64,000 nucleotides of DNA from Candidatus Methylumidiphilus alinenensis (GCA_003242955.1 QJPH01000334.1:1-64000); one strand, 5' to 3'; shown: positions 48,046-59,046, numbered from the stretch's first letter. Translations and numbers: made by a program. The notes: generated by a model not told the origin, from the letters alone.

Positions 48046-48854
48046 ACCGGGTCGTCCGCTTCCATGAAACAATTGATGACACAGACGGCATTGCTTCACC
48101 CCAACTTGACACCGCTCACGGGCCAATTCTTTACTTGGAGGATGTGACTGTCAGCTTCGATGGGTTTCGCGCACTGAATGTCTTATCGCTTTACATTGAC
48201 GATGGCGAACTGCGTTGCATCATCGGCCCGAATGGTGCTGGCAAGACCACAATGATGGACGTTATCACCGGCAAGACCCGGCCCGACGCGGGTACGGTGT
48301 TTTTCGGCCAGACTATTGACCTGCTGCAAATGGACGAACCCTCCATCGCCCAGGCCGGTATCGGCAGGAAATTTCAAAAACCCAGCGTGTTCGAACAACT
48401 CAACGTTTTTGAAAACTTAGAATTAGCCATGCATACCGACAAACGGGTATGGTCTACATTGTTTGCCCGGTTAAAACCATTTGAAAAAGAAGGCATTGAA
48501 GAGGTGTTGGAAATTGTCGGCTTGACCGGACAGCGTCAAGACCGGGCGGGGTCGCTATCCCATGGACAGAAACAGTGGTTGGAGATCGGCATGCTACTGA
48601 TGCAAAAACCCAAGCTCTTGCTAGTAGACGAGCCTGTGGCCGGCATGACTCACCAAGAAACCGAGCGCACCGCCGAATTGTTGTTGTCCTTGGCGGGCAA
48701 GCATTCCGTAGTTGTAGTGGAACACGATATGGCTTTCGTCCGCTCAATTGCCCGAAAAGTCACCGTGCTGCACGAAGGCTCGGTGTTGACCGAAGGCAGT
48801 ATGGATGAAGTGCAGAACCATCCTCGTGTCATAGAAGTGTATTTGGGGGCATAA
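48042..48854 (+). CDS. urtD: Urea ABC transporter ATP-binding protein UrtD
   Basis: LRCIIGPNGAGKTTMMDVITGKTRPD...LSHGQKQWLEIGMLLMQKPKLLLVDEPVAGMT. Confidence 0.96.
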   Translation: MNRVVRFHETIDDTDGIASPQLDTAHGPILYLEDVTVSFDGFRALNVLSLYIDDGELRCIIGPNGAGKTTMMDVITGKTRPDAGTVFFGQTIDLLQMDEPSIAQAGIGRKFQKPSVFEQLNVFENLELAMHTDKRVWSTLFARLKPFEKEGIEEVLEIVGLTGQRQDRAGSLSHGQKQWLEIGMLLMQKPKLLLVDEPVAGMTHQETERTAELLLSLAGKHSVVVVEHDMAFVRSIARKVTVLHEGSVLTEGSMDEVQNHPRVIEVYLGA

Positions 48855-49549
48855 TGCTGAAACTATCAGGAATCAACCAATTTTACGGCGAAAGCCATAT
48901 TCTGTGGGATTTGGATATGGTCCTGGAAGAAGGGCAATGCACCTGCTTAATGGGCCGCAATGGCGTGGGCAAAACCACCTTGCTCAAGTGCATTATGGGG
49001 TTGTTGCCGGTAAAGACCGGTAAAATCGAATTGCAGGGCAAAAATATAACCCTACTGAAAGCGGAAAAACGAGCCGGCCTGCGCGTCGGTTATGTGCCGC
49101 AAGGCAGGGAAATCTTTCCGTTGATGACCGTCGAGGAGAATTTGAAAACTGGCTTAGGGGCGCGGGCAGACCGCCTGAAAAAAATACCCGAACACATTTA
49201 TGAAATTTTCCCGGTGCTGAAATCCATGCTGCATAGGCGGGGAGGTGACTTGTCCGGCGGTCAGCAGCAACAACTCGCCATAGGCCGCGCCCTAGTCCTA
49301 GACCCGCAATTGCTGATTTTGGACGAGCCGACCGAAGGCATACAGCCCAATATCGTGCATGAAATCGGCGATGTCATCCTACGCTTGAATAAGGAGATGG
49401 GTGTCACGGTGCTATTGGTCGAGCAAAAGCTTCCCTTTGCCCGACGGGTTGGCGACCGTTTTTTCATCATGGAAAAGGGCCGGGGCGTGGCTTCGGGTAA
49501 AGTAGGGGAATTGGACGATGATATAGTAAAGCGGTATTTGTCGGTTTAG
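48854..49549 (+). CDS. urtE: Urea ABC transporter ATP-binding protein UrtE
   Basis: INQFYGESHILWDLDM...MGRNGVGKTTLLKCIMG...LSGGQQQQLAIGRALVLDPQLLILDEPTEGIQPNIV. Confidence 0.96.
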   Translation: MLKLSGINQFYGESHILWDLDMVLEEGQCTCLMGRNGVGKTTLLKCIMGLLPVKTGKIELQGKNITLLKAEKRAGLRVGYVPQGREIFPLMTVEENLKTGLGARADRLKKIPEHIYEIFPVLKSMLHRRGGDLSGGQQQQLAIGRALVLDPQLLILDEPTEGIQPNIVHEIGDVILRLNKEMGVTVLLVEQKLPFARRVGDRFFIMEKGRGVASGKVGELDDDIVKRYLSV

Positions 49550-49645
49550 CAATCCGCATTTCGCTTATGCTCCCTGCGGATTGCTCATTATTAAAATGGA
49601 AATAATATTTCTGACAGCGACTCACGGTCTGAATTTTGTAATATA

Positions 49646-50467
49646 GTGAATAGAAGAAATTTTCCCGTCGCTTGGCGAGCAGAATTAGCGCTCAGGTTTG
49701 CACAACGCAACGGCAAAACCATCCTCGCCGAACGCCGACAACTTGGCCCTCTTACCGTTCAACGGGCATTTTACCCGGAGGGCGAGTTGGCACATGTGTA
49801 TATTCTGCACCCTCCCGGCGGCGTGGTCGGTGGGGATGAATTGGCTATTCAAGTCCATTGTGCCGGTGGAGCTAAAGCCTTGGTGACTACGCCGGCGGCG
49901 GGAAAATTTTACCGTAGCGAGGGGGTGTTGGCACGGCAAACCGTCGGCTTGCAAATCGACGAAGGCTCTAGCTTGGAATGGCTACCGCAGGAAACTCTGC
50001 TATTCAGCGGGGCGCAGGTAGATTTGAGGCTACAGGTCGAATTGGGGTTAAACTCCCGCTTCATCGGCTGGGATATGGTTTGCCTAGGGATGCCCGAATG
50101 CGGTGACGTTTTCGAGCGAGGGTCGGCCCTGTTACGGGTGCGCATCAATCGGCAAGGCCAGCCACTGTTAATCGAAAACCTTAAAGCTGGGCATGAATTT
50201 AGCCAGTCAGCTTGGGGTTTGCGTGGGAATGCGGTGTTAGGTGCATTGTATGCCTATCCATTTCCCCTATCCGACATGGATGCCGTCCGTGAATTGTGGG
50301 AAAATCGACCAGAATTTGCCGCAACCTTGCTGGATGATTTATTGGTTTGCCGGGGTGTTGCTCGACAAACCGCCGAATTGCGGATCGAATTTGAGCGCGT
50401 TTGGCGGTTAGTCAGGCCAGTTGTCATTGGGTGCCGAGCGTGTCCGCCAAGAGTCTGGGCCACTTGA
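49646..50467 (+). CDS. ureD: Urease accessory protein UreD (GTG start)
   Basis: FYPEG..AHVYILHPPGGVVGGDELAIQVHCAGGAKALVTTPAAGKFYRS; C-term ACPPRVWAT. Confidence 0.95.
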   Translation: MNRRNFPVAWRAELALRFAQRNGKTILAERRQLGPLTVQRAFYPEGELAHVYILHPPGGVVGGDELAIQVHCAGGAKALVTTPAAGKFYRSEGVLARQTVGLQIDEGSSLEWLPQETLLFSGAQVDLRLQVELGLNSRFIGWDMVCLGMPECGDVFERGSALLRVRINRQGQPLLIENLKAGHEFSQSAWGLRGNAVLGALYAYPFPLSDMDAVRELWENRPEFAATLLDDLLVCRGVARQTAELRIEFERVWRLVRPVVIGCRACPPRVWAT

Positions 50468-50684
50468 AAATTAATTTTTTGCACAAGCTTGTAGTTAGCG
50501 GTATGTGGCCCGTATGGAGTAAGGGCGACCGGCTGGTCGCTCCTAAGGCACAATCCGGGATAACTTGGCAAAAAAATACCCGGATTACGCCGCTAGCGGC
50601 TCCATCCGGGCTACCACACTATAAGTTAGAAATCGCGCTTAGAAAGCGCTCCCACGATAATACTTAACGTGCTGAGATAAAACC

Positions 50685-50987
50685 ATGCAATTGACCCCCA
50701 GGGAAAAAGACAAATTATTGTTGTTCACTGCCGCCCTGCTCGCCGAACGGCGCAAGGCGCGAGGATTGAAGTTGAATCACCCGGAGGCCGTCGCATTCAT
50801 CAGTGCGGCGATCATGGAAGGGGCGCGGGACGGCCAGACAGTGGCTGAACTGATGGGCTACGGGCGTGCCCTGCTCACCCGCGAAGACGTGATGGAGGGA
50901 GTGCCGGAAATGATCCCCGACGTGCAGGTTGAAGCCACGTTCCCTGATGGCACCAAGCTCGTTACCGTCCATGATCCCATAGTCTAA
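50685..50987 (+). CDS. ureA: Urease gamma subunit
   Basis: [50 protein letters not shown]. Confidence 0.98.
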   Translation: MQLTPREKDKLLLFTAALLAERRKARGLKLNHPEAVAFISAAIMEGARDGQTVAELMGYGRALLTREDVMEGVPEMIPDVQVEATFPDGTKLVTVHDPIV

Positions 50988-51037
50988 ATTTATTAATCTG
51001 GTATGAGCGTACAAAACCAAGAAGAGGAGGAGAGAAT

Positions 51038-51355
51038 ATGATACCAGGTGAATTGATCGTAGCAGAAGGCAATATCGAACTCAATGAAGGCCGCAAGTCC
51101 ATCAACTTGCGCGTCGCCAATACGGGTGACCGGCCTATTCAAGTCGGCTCGCATTACCACTTTTATGAAACCAATGATGCCTTGCATTTCAACCGCGAGG
51201 CTACAAAAGGTTTCCGGCTGGACATTCCTGCCGGCACAGCGGTGCGCTTTGAGCCTGGGCAGGCACGGGAAGTCACCCTCGTCGAGTTAGCGGGTAAGCG
51301 CGAGGTGTACGGATTCCAACAAAAGATCATGGGTTCCTTGGAGGCAGACGAATGA
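51038..51355 (+). CDS. ureB: Urease beta subunit
   Basis: [46 protein letters not shown]. Confidence 0.98.
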   Translation: MIPGELIVAEGNIELNEGRKSINLRVANTGDRPIQVGSHYHFYETNDALHFNREATKGFRLDIPAGTAVRFEPGQAREVTLVELAGKREVYGFQQKIMGSLEADE

Positions 51356-53115
51356 GCCGCATATCGCGTATTGCCTACGCCGAAATGTTCGGACCCACCA
51401 CAGGCGATAAAGTTCGACTGGGAGACACCGAATTATTCATAGCCGTCGAAGCCGATTACACCACCTATGGCGAAGAAGTGAAATTCGGTGGCGGCAAAGT
51501 CATCCGCGATGGCATGGGCCAGAGCCAAGCGAGCAATGCCGATGGCGCGGCAGACACGGTCATTACCAATGCTTTGATCCTCGACTATTGGGGCATCGTC
51601 AAAGCCGATATCGGCATTCGCGCAGGACGCATCAGCGGCATAGGCAAGGCGGGCAACCCCGATGTTCAGCCCAACGTGACCATCATAATCGGGCCCGGGA
51701 CAGAAATCATTGCTGGCGAAGGCCATATCATCACCGCCGGCGGGGTCGATTCACACATTCATTTCATCTGTCCGCAGCAAGTGGAAGAAGCCTTGATGTC
51801 TGGCATTACCACGATGATAGGCGGAGGCACTGGACCTGCGACCGGAACAAACGCCACCACTTGCACACCCGGCCCATGGAACCTGCATCGACTATTGCAA
51901 GCCGTTGACGAAATGCCGATGAATATTGGCCTATTGGGCAAAGGCAACGCCAGCCTGCCGAAAGCCTTGACCGAGCAAGTCGAAGCCGGGGCCATGGGTT
52001 TGAAATTGCACGAAGATTGGGGAACTACACCCGCTGCCATTGACTGCTGCCTTGCAGTGGCCGACGATTACGATGTGCAAGTCGCCATCCACACCGATAC
52101 GTTAAACGAATCCGGCTTCGTCGAAGACACCTTTGCTGCATTTAAAGGCCGCGCCATTCATACCTACCATACCGAAGGCGCAGGCGGTGGCCACGCCCCG
52201 GACATTATCAAAGCTTGTGGGCAGCCAAACGTCTTGCCTTCTTCCACTAACCCGACTCGGCCTTACACCGTCAACACGGTGGACGAACATCTGGACATGT
52301 TAATGGTTTGCCATCATTTACATGCTTCCATTCCTGAAGACATTGCCTTCGCCGAATCCCGCATCCGCCGCGAGACCATCGCCGCCGAAGACATCTTGCA
52401 CGATCTCGGCGCGTTTTCGATGATTTCCTCCGACTCCCAAGCCATGGGCCGGGTCGGCGAAGTCATCATCCGCACTTGGCAGACGGCGCATAAGATGAAA
52501 GTGCAGCGCGGTCATTTATCAGCGGGGAAAGAGGTTGGGGGTTCTTCGCTCCCCTCGCCCTTTGGGGGAGAGGGGCTGGGGGAGAGGGGTAATAACGACA
52601 ACTTCCGCGCCAAACGCTACATCGCCAAATACACCATCAACCCCGCCATCACCCATGGCATCGCCCATGAAATCGGCTCGGTTGAAGTCGGCAAACTGGC
52701 CGATTTGGTGTTATGGAACCCGGCTTTCTTTGCAGTGAAACCCAGCTTGATTATCAAGGGTGGACTGATTGCCGCCGCCCCGATGGGCGACATCAACGGC
52801 TCCATCCCCACCCCACAGCCGGTGCATTACCGTCCAATGTTTGCAGCCTATGGTAAAGCTTGCCAAGCCACTTCGATGACGTTCTTGTCCAAAGCAGCGG
52901 CGGAATCCGGCGTAGCCGACAAAATAGGCTTAAAAAAGCTAATCGGTGTGGTAGCCAATACCCGAACCATCGGCAAAAAGGATTTGCTGCATAATACCTA
53001 TCAACCGCATATAGAAGTCGATGCACAAACCTATCAAGTCCGTGCCGATGGGGAGTTATTAGTCTGCGAACCGGCGGAAGTGTTACCCTTGGCGCAGAGG
53101 TATTTTTTGTTTTGA
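51352..53115 (+). CDS. ureC: Urease alpha subunit with in-frame repeat-derived insertion (~52525-52592)
   Basis: [65 protein letters not shown] preceded by extra [23 protein letters not shown]. Confidence 0.97.
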   Translation: MSRISRIAYAEMFGPTTGDKVRLGDTELFIAVEADYTTYGEEVKFGGGKVIRDGMGQSQASNADGAADTVITNALILDYWGIVKADIGIRAGRISGIGKAGNPDVQPNVTIIIGPGTEIIAGEGHIITAGGVDSHIHFICPQQVEEALMSGITTMIGGGTGPATGTNATTCTPGPWNLHRLLQAVDEMPMNIGLLGKGNASLPKALTEQVEAGAMGLKLHEDWGTTPAAIDCCLAVADDYDVQVAIHTDTLNESGFVEDTFAAFKGRAIHTYHTEGAGGGHAPDIIKACGQPNVLPSSTNPTRPYTVNTVDEHLDMLMVCHHLHASIPEDIAFAESRIRRETIAAEDILHDLGAFSMISSDSQAMGRVGEVIIRTWQTAHKMKVQRGHLSAGKEVGGSSLPSPFGGEGLGERGNNDNFRAKRYIAKYTINPAITHGIAHEIGSVEVGKLADLVLWNPAFFAVKPSLIIKGGLIAAAPMGDINGSIPTPQPVHYRPMFAAYGKACQATSMTFLSKAAAESGVADKIGLKKLIGVVANTRTIGKKDLLHNTYQPHIEVDAQTYQVRADGELLVCEPAEVLPLAQRYFLF

Positions 53116-53117
53116 TG

Positions 53118-54329
53118 TTATCTAAATAACCGAATAATGAATCTTTCGCCATCTTCGACAAGTTCAGGCTTGGTGCTGTTATGATTCCACATGGCCTTCA
53201 CAATTTTTCTGGGTATTCCCATACCAGAATGCTCAAGGTAACGGTAATCTCTCATTACATCTTTGATAAGCTGATTACGAGCAGCACGGCAACCAGTCAG
53301 CATCCTATCTGGCGTAATGCCATTTGGCAAACGACCCGGAGATATTACTTCCAATCTGTCATCATAAATCGTTAGCTCAATATCCGTACTGGATAACAAA
53401 TAATCACGATGAATAAGCGCATTCACGATCGCCTCGCGAATGGCTTCTGGTGGATAGCTTGGTTTTTCATTGCGTCTGGCACCTCCCTCTTCGATTTGTC
53501 CGGCGACAACGGTATTGCGCTGGACAAAGGCAAGAGCCTGTTCGACCAAGCCAGACTCAACAATCTCGTCATTCTCGTTAAGAAGTGGAGTCATTGGCCC
53601 ACGCAATGTGCTACGTTCGTGCGCAGCGTAATCTTTGGCATTTCCAACGAAGGCTGTCGCATCAATACCGGCTTGTGGTAAAAACCGATTTGGATTGCGA
53701 CCAAACAAGAGTATTCCCGAAACGGTTATACCATCTTCAACCATGATTTCTGTGTTAAACAGCAAATTTTGCCAACCGGTTTCATCATCGTCTGCCGGAA
53801 CATCCTGTTGCCGGACGTGCGCAAAATAATTTTTCAGTCGACGCTGATCGAGATCAGTCATCGTTGCGCCGGAAACAGGCTGCAATTCTACACGAAAGCT
53901 ACCGCGCTGCTGGAATAGCCGGCCAAGCTCTTCGGGCGTTGGCTCTCGGCTTTGTGTGCCGACACGGATATAGTAAGCATTTTTGTTTTTATGCCAGACA
54001 GTATGAACATCAAACCCACGAGATACCCGCACGACCGCAATATCCTTTCCAAGCTCAACCTCCTTGAATAGCTCATAGAAAGGAATGATTGCCGGTCTGA
54101 TTTTGTCTCGGCAAGCGGTCATTACCCATTCCTCTAGCTTATCTCGGGTGATTCCACTGATACTGCCATCATCCTCGACACCCAACAAAACCATGCCGCC
54201 GACAAAATTGGCAAAGGCGACAAGCTCTTTCGCCAAGTCGTAATTTTCAATGACATCCCGTTTAAATTCTATACCTGAATTCTCGCCGTTACGAATAATC
54301 TCAAGAAGTTCTGTACGGGTAATGGTCAT
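53118..54329 (-). CDS. AlbA_2 (schlafen-like) DNA-binding domain plus HATPase_c_4 ATP-binding protein
   Basis: NGENSGIEFKRDVIENYDLAKELVAFANFVGGMVLLGVEDDGSISG ... PPEAIREAIVNALIHRDYLLSSTDIELTIYDDRLEVISPGRLPNGIT. Confidence 0.9.
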   Translation of the reverse strand: MTITRTELLEIIRNGENSGIEFKRDVIENYDLAKELVAFANFVGGMVLLGVEDDGSISGITRDKLEEWVMTACRDKIRPAIIPFYELFKEVELGKDIAVVRVSRGFDVHTVWHKNKNAYYIRVGTQSREPTPEELGRLFQQRGSFRVELQPVSGATMTDLDQRRLKNYFAHVRQQDVPADDDETGWQNLLFNTEIMVEDGITVSGILLFGRNPNRFLPQAGIDATAFVGNAKDYAAHERSTLRGPMTPLLNENDEIVESGLVEQALAFVQRNTVVAGQIEEGGARRNEKPSYPPEAIREAIVNALIHRDYLLSSTDIELTIYDDRLEVISPGRLPNGITPDRMLTGCRAARNQLIKDVMRDYRYLEHSGMGIPRKIVKAMWNHNSTKPELVEDGERFIIRLFR

Positions 54330-54331
54330 AT

Positions 54332-57034
54332 TTAGAATCCATATTTTTGACGGCGCATCTCAAACGCTGCTTTACCGCCTTCAAGGATTTTTTCAACCAT
54401 TTCCCTGACGGGTTGAATATCGATTGATCCCATATGGCGCTCACTGACACGTCCCTGAACGATGTCGTTCTGACTGCCAGTGGATAACCCTATAATCAGT
54501 TCAGCATCGCCTAATACCGGAATGTTTGCGTTGTGAGTCGAAAAAATAAATTGCCGCTTGCGCTTTTCGTCTTCCATCGTTGGGACGATGCCATCCGTAA
54601 TAAAGCGGTTATCGAGATCGTCTTCCGGCTGATCGACAACCAGAGGAGCCGCAGACTCAAGCAATAACAGCAAAAGCACCGCCGTTGCCTTTTGACCGGT
54701 AGACAGGTCTTTAAGTGTCTGCCATGTCGGTGGTTCGCTTTCGCGCGCGGTGTTTAATTCAATTTTGGTTGTCGCCGGTAGTTCCACTTCTTCGATCTTC
54801 ATGAACACATCAGTTCCAGCCATTGCCAAGTGCTCGGCTGCCATAGGTGGGAAACGGTAATGAGTTACCAGAGCCTCCTTGCCTTCACGACAACGATCCG
54901 CTAAATCCCGCAATGACAAGCTGTCACGACTTTTCAGACGGTCAATTAGCGCGGCAAGATTACCGCCGATCTCATCGCGCAATAGTCGCTCTAGCGGTTC
55001 GCGGTTGCCGCCCATGTTGACTTTGGCTTGTACCCGTTCATTGAGCTTCTTAGTTACCTTTTTAGCGGCTCTTTCCAAAGCCCGGTATTCAGAAGATTGG
55101 AGATTTTCCCATTCATCAATCAGTTTCCGCCGATTGGCTTGATGAGTGGCAAGATCGCGGGTGAGTGCATCTTTTCTCTCACGCAATGGTCTCAACTCTT
55201 CAATTTGCTGCCGCAGATCGATGAATTCCTTACCATCAATTTTCTCTTTGTGCAGTTCGCGCAACAGGCTTTGATAGGTGGCATCCACCGCTTGCTGGCG
55301 CTCGTCCCAACGAGCGCGTAACACTGAAAGTTCGTTATCAGCGTTGGCAAGTAGAGTTACGACCTGGTTAGCGACCGTTTGAAGCTGGCTGTTAAGCTTT
55401 TCGAGAATCGCCCCACCCTCAATCAGCAGACCGCTGTTTGGCAATCCTTCGAGTGCTTTTTCGGACAGGAAGGCGGTATCGATAGGTAATAACTCGGACA
55501 ATTCTTGCTGTACGGCGGCAATGGGGGTTAACCGTTCCTTTACCGTGTTCAAAATGCGCTCCTCGCGCACCAGAAGGCTTTTCTCTTTGAGACGTTCCTC
55601 TAGTCCGGCGTTTTGGAATCGTTTCTGAGTTTCTTCCAAACTGGGTAATATCGAGAGCCGCTCGTCGATGAGCTTTATTTCCCGTTGCACATCGGTAATC
55701 CGACTCCGTGACCGCGCCAATTCCAAGCGCAACTTGGCTTTTTGTGCGCCTGCACTAGGCTCGCGTTCGACAAAACGCTCAAGCAACTGCGTTTGTTTTT
55801 CAGGACTGTTGGCTAGCTCGGAAATCTCGTGCTGACCAAAAACCTCGACACCGGGAATTACATCGCACGGGGACAGGTTTAACACATTACCGATTTCGTC
55901 CTTGACAACCGGGGGGTTTGGAACGGTGCGTTCAATGGTGTAATGATGTCTTGCCGGGTGGTGAGACCGCACCAATAGCGAAATCTTGGTGCCGCTTTTT
56001 AGGACATTTTTGACAACACCTTCATGCGCTTTGCGAGCCTCTTCGCCCAAGGGTTCGAGAGCCATGGCATAGCGAATGCTTTCAATGATAGTCGATTTTC
56101 CAGTGCCTCTGCCACCGATCAATACATTAAGATTACTGTTGAACTGGATTCTGCATCCATCAAGAAAGTCGCCGCCCTCCCAAGCCATGGCAACAAATTC
56201 GGTATGAGGCTCAGGTGTTGGCTCTTTATTAAGCCGAATACGGGATTTAGGGGCTAGGAATGCTTGGCGCAAACCCTCGACTGACAAGGCCGACATTTTA
56301 ATCAAGCAGGTCGAGCTTGGCTCGGCAATATCCTCCGGGCTATATACGTCGGAAGCATTAATGACAGCAACAGGCGGCTCGCGATGATAATCGCAGTTCT
56401 TGTTCTTTAGGATGGGCTGGATGTTTGGCGGAGCCTCGTCGATTGGGCCGGGCAAAGCGCAAGCATATAGGTTGGAAGATTTCCAGGCATTCATGCGAGG
56501 CTGACCATCAAGCGTCGTCAGCAAGCCATTATCGGCGGCAACATGAGCAGCAATTGCTATTCCTCCTTGGTTGCGAACACATTCCAACAGATCAAGACAA
56601 TCTTTGTCCCCATTAGGAGATAAGGCATTATGGTCGTGAATGCCAAATTGACCGATAAATCTTTCCAAGCTTTGATCCTTGTCGGAGTCATAGAGGCAAA
56701 GAAAATGTACCCCGTCCTTGGATGAAGCCTCGAAACCTCCGAAAACGACAATGCCGTTTGCGCGAGCCTCATGGATTAACTTCCATGAATCGGCTACCCG
56801 GTAATGGTCGGTAACCGCAATTGCCTCAATTTCTTTTTCTTTGCAAGCTGCCACGATAGCGGCATTGTATTCAGCTTCGTTATTGAAAGTCGTCTGCTTG
56901 GAATGACGCCCGTGATAGGCAAATGGGTTAATTTGGAGGGCGCAACGATAAAACCGTGCGCCGTTTGGTTGCTTCAACGCCTCTTTCAATGGCTGTGATG
57001 CGGTTTTGTTATCTTCCATTGGTGATTTCCTCAA
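54332..57034 (-). CDS. PHP-domain plus SMC/AAA-like ATPase (TrlF family; similar architecture to the Ppl defence protein)
   Basis: N-term PHP-like (EAIAVTDHYRVADS...GGIAIAAHV); Walker A NVLIGGRGTGKSTIIESIRYA; STGQKATAVLLLLLLESAAPLVVDQPEDDLDNRFI; FIFSTHNANIPVLGDAE. Confidence 0.87.
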   Translation of the reverse strand: MRKSPMEDNKTASQPLKEALKQPNGARFYRCALQINPFAYHGRHSKQTTFNNEAEYNAAIVAACKEKEIEAIAVTDHYRVADSWKLIHEARANGIVVFGGFEASSKDGVHFLCLYDSDKDQSLERFIGQFGIHDHNALSPNGDKDCLDLLECVRNQGGIAIAAHVAADNGLLTTLDGQPRMNAWKSSNLYACALPGPIDEAPPNIQPILKNKNCDYHREPPVAVINASDVYSPEDIAEPSSTCLIKMSALSVEGLRQAFLAPKSRIRLNKEPTPEPHTEFVAMAWEGGDFLDGCRIQFNSNLNVLIGGRGTGKSTIIESIRYAMALEPLGEEARKAHEGVVKNVLKSGTKISLLVRSHHPARHHYTIERTVPNPPVVKDEIGNVLNLSPCDVIPGVEVFGQHEISELANSPEKQTQLLERFVEREPSAGAQKAKLRLELARSRSRITDVQREIKLIDERLSILPSLEETQKRFQNAGLEERLKEKSLLVREERILNTVKERLTPIAAVQQELSELLPIDTAFLSEKALEGLPNSGLLIEGGAILEKLNSQLQTVANQVVTLLANADNELSVLRARWDERQQAVDATYQSLLRELHKEKIDGKEFIDLRQQIEELRPLRERKDALTRDLATHQANRRKLIDEWENLQSSEYRALERAAKKVTKKLNERVQAKVNMGGNREPLERLLRDEIGGNLAALIDRLKSRDSLSLRDLADRCREGKEALVTHYRFPPMAAEHLAMAGTDVFMKIEEVELPATTKIELNTARESEPPTWQTLKDLSTGQKATAVLLLLLLESAAPLVVDQPEDDLDNRFITDGIVPTMEDEKRKRQFIFSTHNANIPVLGDAELIIGLSTGSQNDIVQGRVSERHMGSIDIQPVREMVEKILEGGKAAFEMRRQKYGF

Positions 57035-57113
57035 CTATCCAACCCATGAATCCAATTTATTGCATAAATGTTATTATACCAAGCCCTATTCAAACTCCGA
57101 AAGCCATTCAAAC

Positions 57114-57542
57114 ATGCCCAAACTCACCGAATTCGCTCCGCCCGGCACTGAACCTACCCGCACCTTGACCCTGTCTTACCAATCCCGCACCAAAAGCCGC
57201 TTGCTCGCCAAGCTAGACAATGGCGAAGACGTAGGGCTATTTTTGGAACGTGGCAGGGTTTTGCGCGGTGGGGATGTGTTGACCGGGCAGGAAGGCTTGG
57301 GGGTGTTAATCATAGCCGCTGAGGAGATGGTTTCCGTAGCGCGAACGGATGACAGGCTACTGCTGGCCCGTGCCTGCTATCACTTGGGCAACCGCCATGT
57401 CGCCCTGCAAATCGAACCGGGTGAGTTGCGTTACCTGACAGACCATGTGCTGGATGACATGGTGCGAGGCTTGGGGCTTGTTGTATATCATGAATCCGCG
57501 CCCTTCGAGCCGGAAAGTGGGGCCTATGACCATGGACACTGA
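57114..57542 (+). CDS. ureE: Urease accessory protein UreE
   Basis: LFLERGRVLRGGDVLTGQEGLGVLIIAAEEMVSVARTDDRLLLARACYHLGNRHVALQIEPGELRYLTDHVLDDMVRGLG. Confidence 0.95.
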   Translation: MPKLTEFAPPGTEPTRTLTLSYQSRTKSRLLAKLDNGEDVGLFLERGRVLRGGDVLTGQEGLGVLIIAAEEMVSVARTDDRLLLARACYHLGNRHVALQIEPGELRYLTDHVLDDMVRGLGLVVYHESAPFEPESGAYDHGH

Positions 57543-58206
57543 TTTGGCTTTGCTGCGACTGTTGCAACTGGTTAGCCCGTCGCTGCCAGTCGGCATGTAC
57601 AGCTATTCCCAAGGTATGGAGCAAGCGGTGGAAAACGGATGGATCAAGAACGAGGCGCAAACAAGGGACTGGCTTGCTGGCCTGTTGCGGCACAGTCTGG
57701 CTCGGCTAGATGCGGCCCTGTTGGTGCAGCTTTACGATGCCTGGGCGCGGAATGATGCGGACGCGGTAGTTCGCTGGAGCATGGAACTGACGGCAATGCG
57801 CGAGACGGAGGAATTGCGTACGGAAGATCGGCAAACCGGGCAAGCCTTGGCTCGCTTGTTGGACGGGCTAGGGGTGGAGCGGGCCAAGGGTTGGGTGCGC
57901 CATCCCCACGCCACCTTTGCCACGATGTTTACATTGGCGGCGGTGGAGTGGGACATTTCCAAAGCGCAAACCATCGCCGGGTATCTTTGGAGTTGGCTGG
58001 AAAACCAAGCCCTATGTGCAGTAAAATTAGTGCCTCTAGGCCAGTTGGCCGGACAAAGGCTATTGTATGGCTTGGCTATGGAAATACCAGGACTAGTGGA
58101 AGCGGCCTTGGATTTGCCTGACGATGAGATAGGCTCAAGTTGCTTTGCGTTGACCTTGGCTTCCAGTCGCCATGAAAGGCAGTATTCGCGGTTGTTCCGT
58201 TCCTAA
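57526..58206 (+). CDS. ureF: Urease accessory protein UreF
   Basis: LLRLLQLVSPSLPVGMYSYSQGMEQAVENGWI...ETEELRTEDRQTGQALARLL. Confidence 0.95.
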   Translation: MTMDTDLALLRLLQLVSPSLPVGMYSYSQGMEQAVENGWIKNEAQTRDWLAGLLRHSLARLDAALLVQLYDAWARNDADAVVRWSMELTAMRETEELRTEDRQTGQALARLLDGLGVERAKGWVRHPHATFATMFTLAAVEWDISKAQTIAGYLWSWLENQALCAVKLVPLGQLAGQRLLYGLAMEIPGLVEAALDLPDDEIGSSCFALTLASSRHERQYSRLFRS

Positions 58207-58308
58207 ATTCCCCATCGTTGGATGGGGGGCTTTTCCAGGAGTCCAGTAACCAGGCTAGGCCTGAGCCAAAGATGCCCAAGACGATGGAAGCCAGAGTGCG
58301 CAGGTCCA

Positions 58309-59004
58309 CTAACGGGACATGCGCATCCCCATGAAGCGCGCCACCAGGCCAGACACCAAGATAGCCATGTAAAACTGCCCGGTGATCATCTCAAAATATG
58401 CGAGGGTTCGCAGCAATGGGTTCAAGGGCGTGATGTCCCCGTAACCCACCGTGGTGAGCGTGACAAAGCTGAAATATAGGAAACTGTCAAACTGTATCGT
58501 CTTGCTGTCAAACGCAATTCCTTGGAAAGCCCCCTGCGGCCAGTAAAACGCGAACATGGTGTAAAACATCGCAAAAATCAACCCTAAGAGCAAGTATACG
58601 CACACCGCACCGATTAGGCTGTTGGCATCGGTGTCTCGCCAACTGAATACATGGCGTCCGGCGATGAAGCAACTTAGCATCGAAAAGAGTATCACGCTCA
58701 AAAAGACGATCCACTCAAAGGAAAAGCTGAGGATTGTTTGGCTGTGAAAGAATAGCGCAACCACGGCGGAGGTGTTCAGCAGGGCCAAGGCAAGGCCAAT
58801 AAGGAAAATCCATCGATTTTGGTACAAGCTCCAAACGCTCATTAAGGCGAATAGGCTAAATCCCATCAACATTAATGCCCGTTGAATATCCACATCAACC
58901 TTGTCCGCGACGAATAGGCGCAAGCAAGGCGGCAGGATGAACAGCAGTAACAAGCCAACCATAAGAAATGCAAAATTGTTGCGCGGGGGTGTTATCGATA
59001 GCAT
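58309..59004 (-). CDS. Two-pore-type potassium channel family protein (Ion_trans_2)
   Basis: FVTLTTVGYGDITPLNPLLRTLAYFEMITGQFYMAILVSGLVARFMG; start chosen at MLSITPPRNN. Confidence 0.88.
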   Translation of the reverse strand: MLSITPPRNNFAFLMVGLLLLFILPPCLRLFVADKVDVDIQRALMLMGFSLFALMSVWSLYQNRWIFLIGLALALLNTSAVVALFFHSQTILSFSFEWIVFLSVILFSMLSCFIAGRHVFSWRDTDANSLIGAVCVYLLLGLIFAMFYTMFAFYWPQGAFQGIAFDSKTIQFDSFLYFSFVTLTTVGYGDITPLNPLLRTLAYFEMITGQFYMAILVSGLVARFMGMRMSR

Positions 59005-59046
59005 TGGACTTGGCTCCTCTACCTTCTCACTGACATTGCCTTTTTT

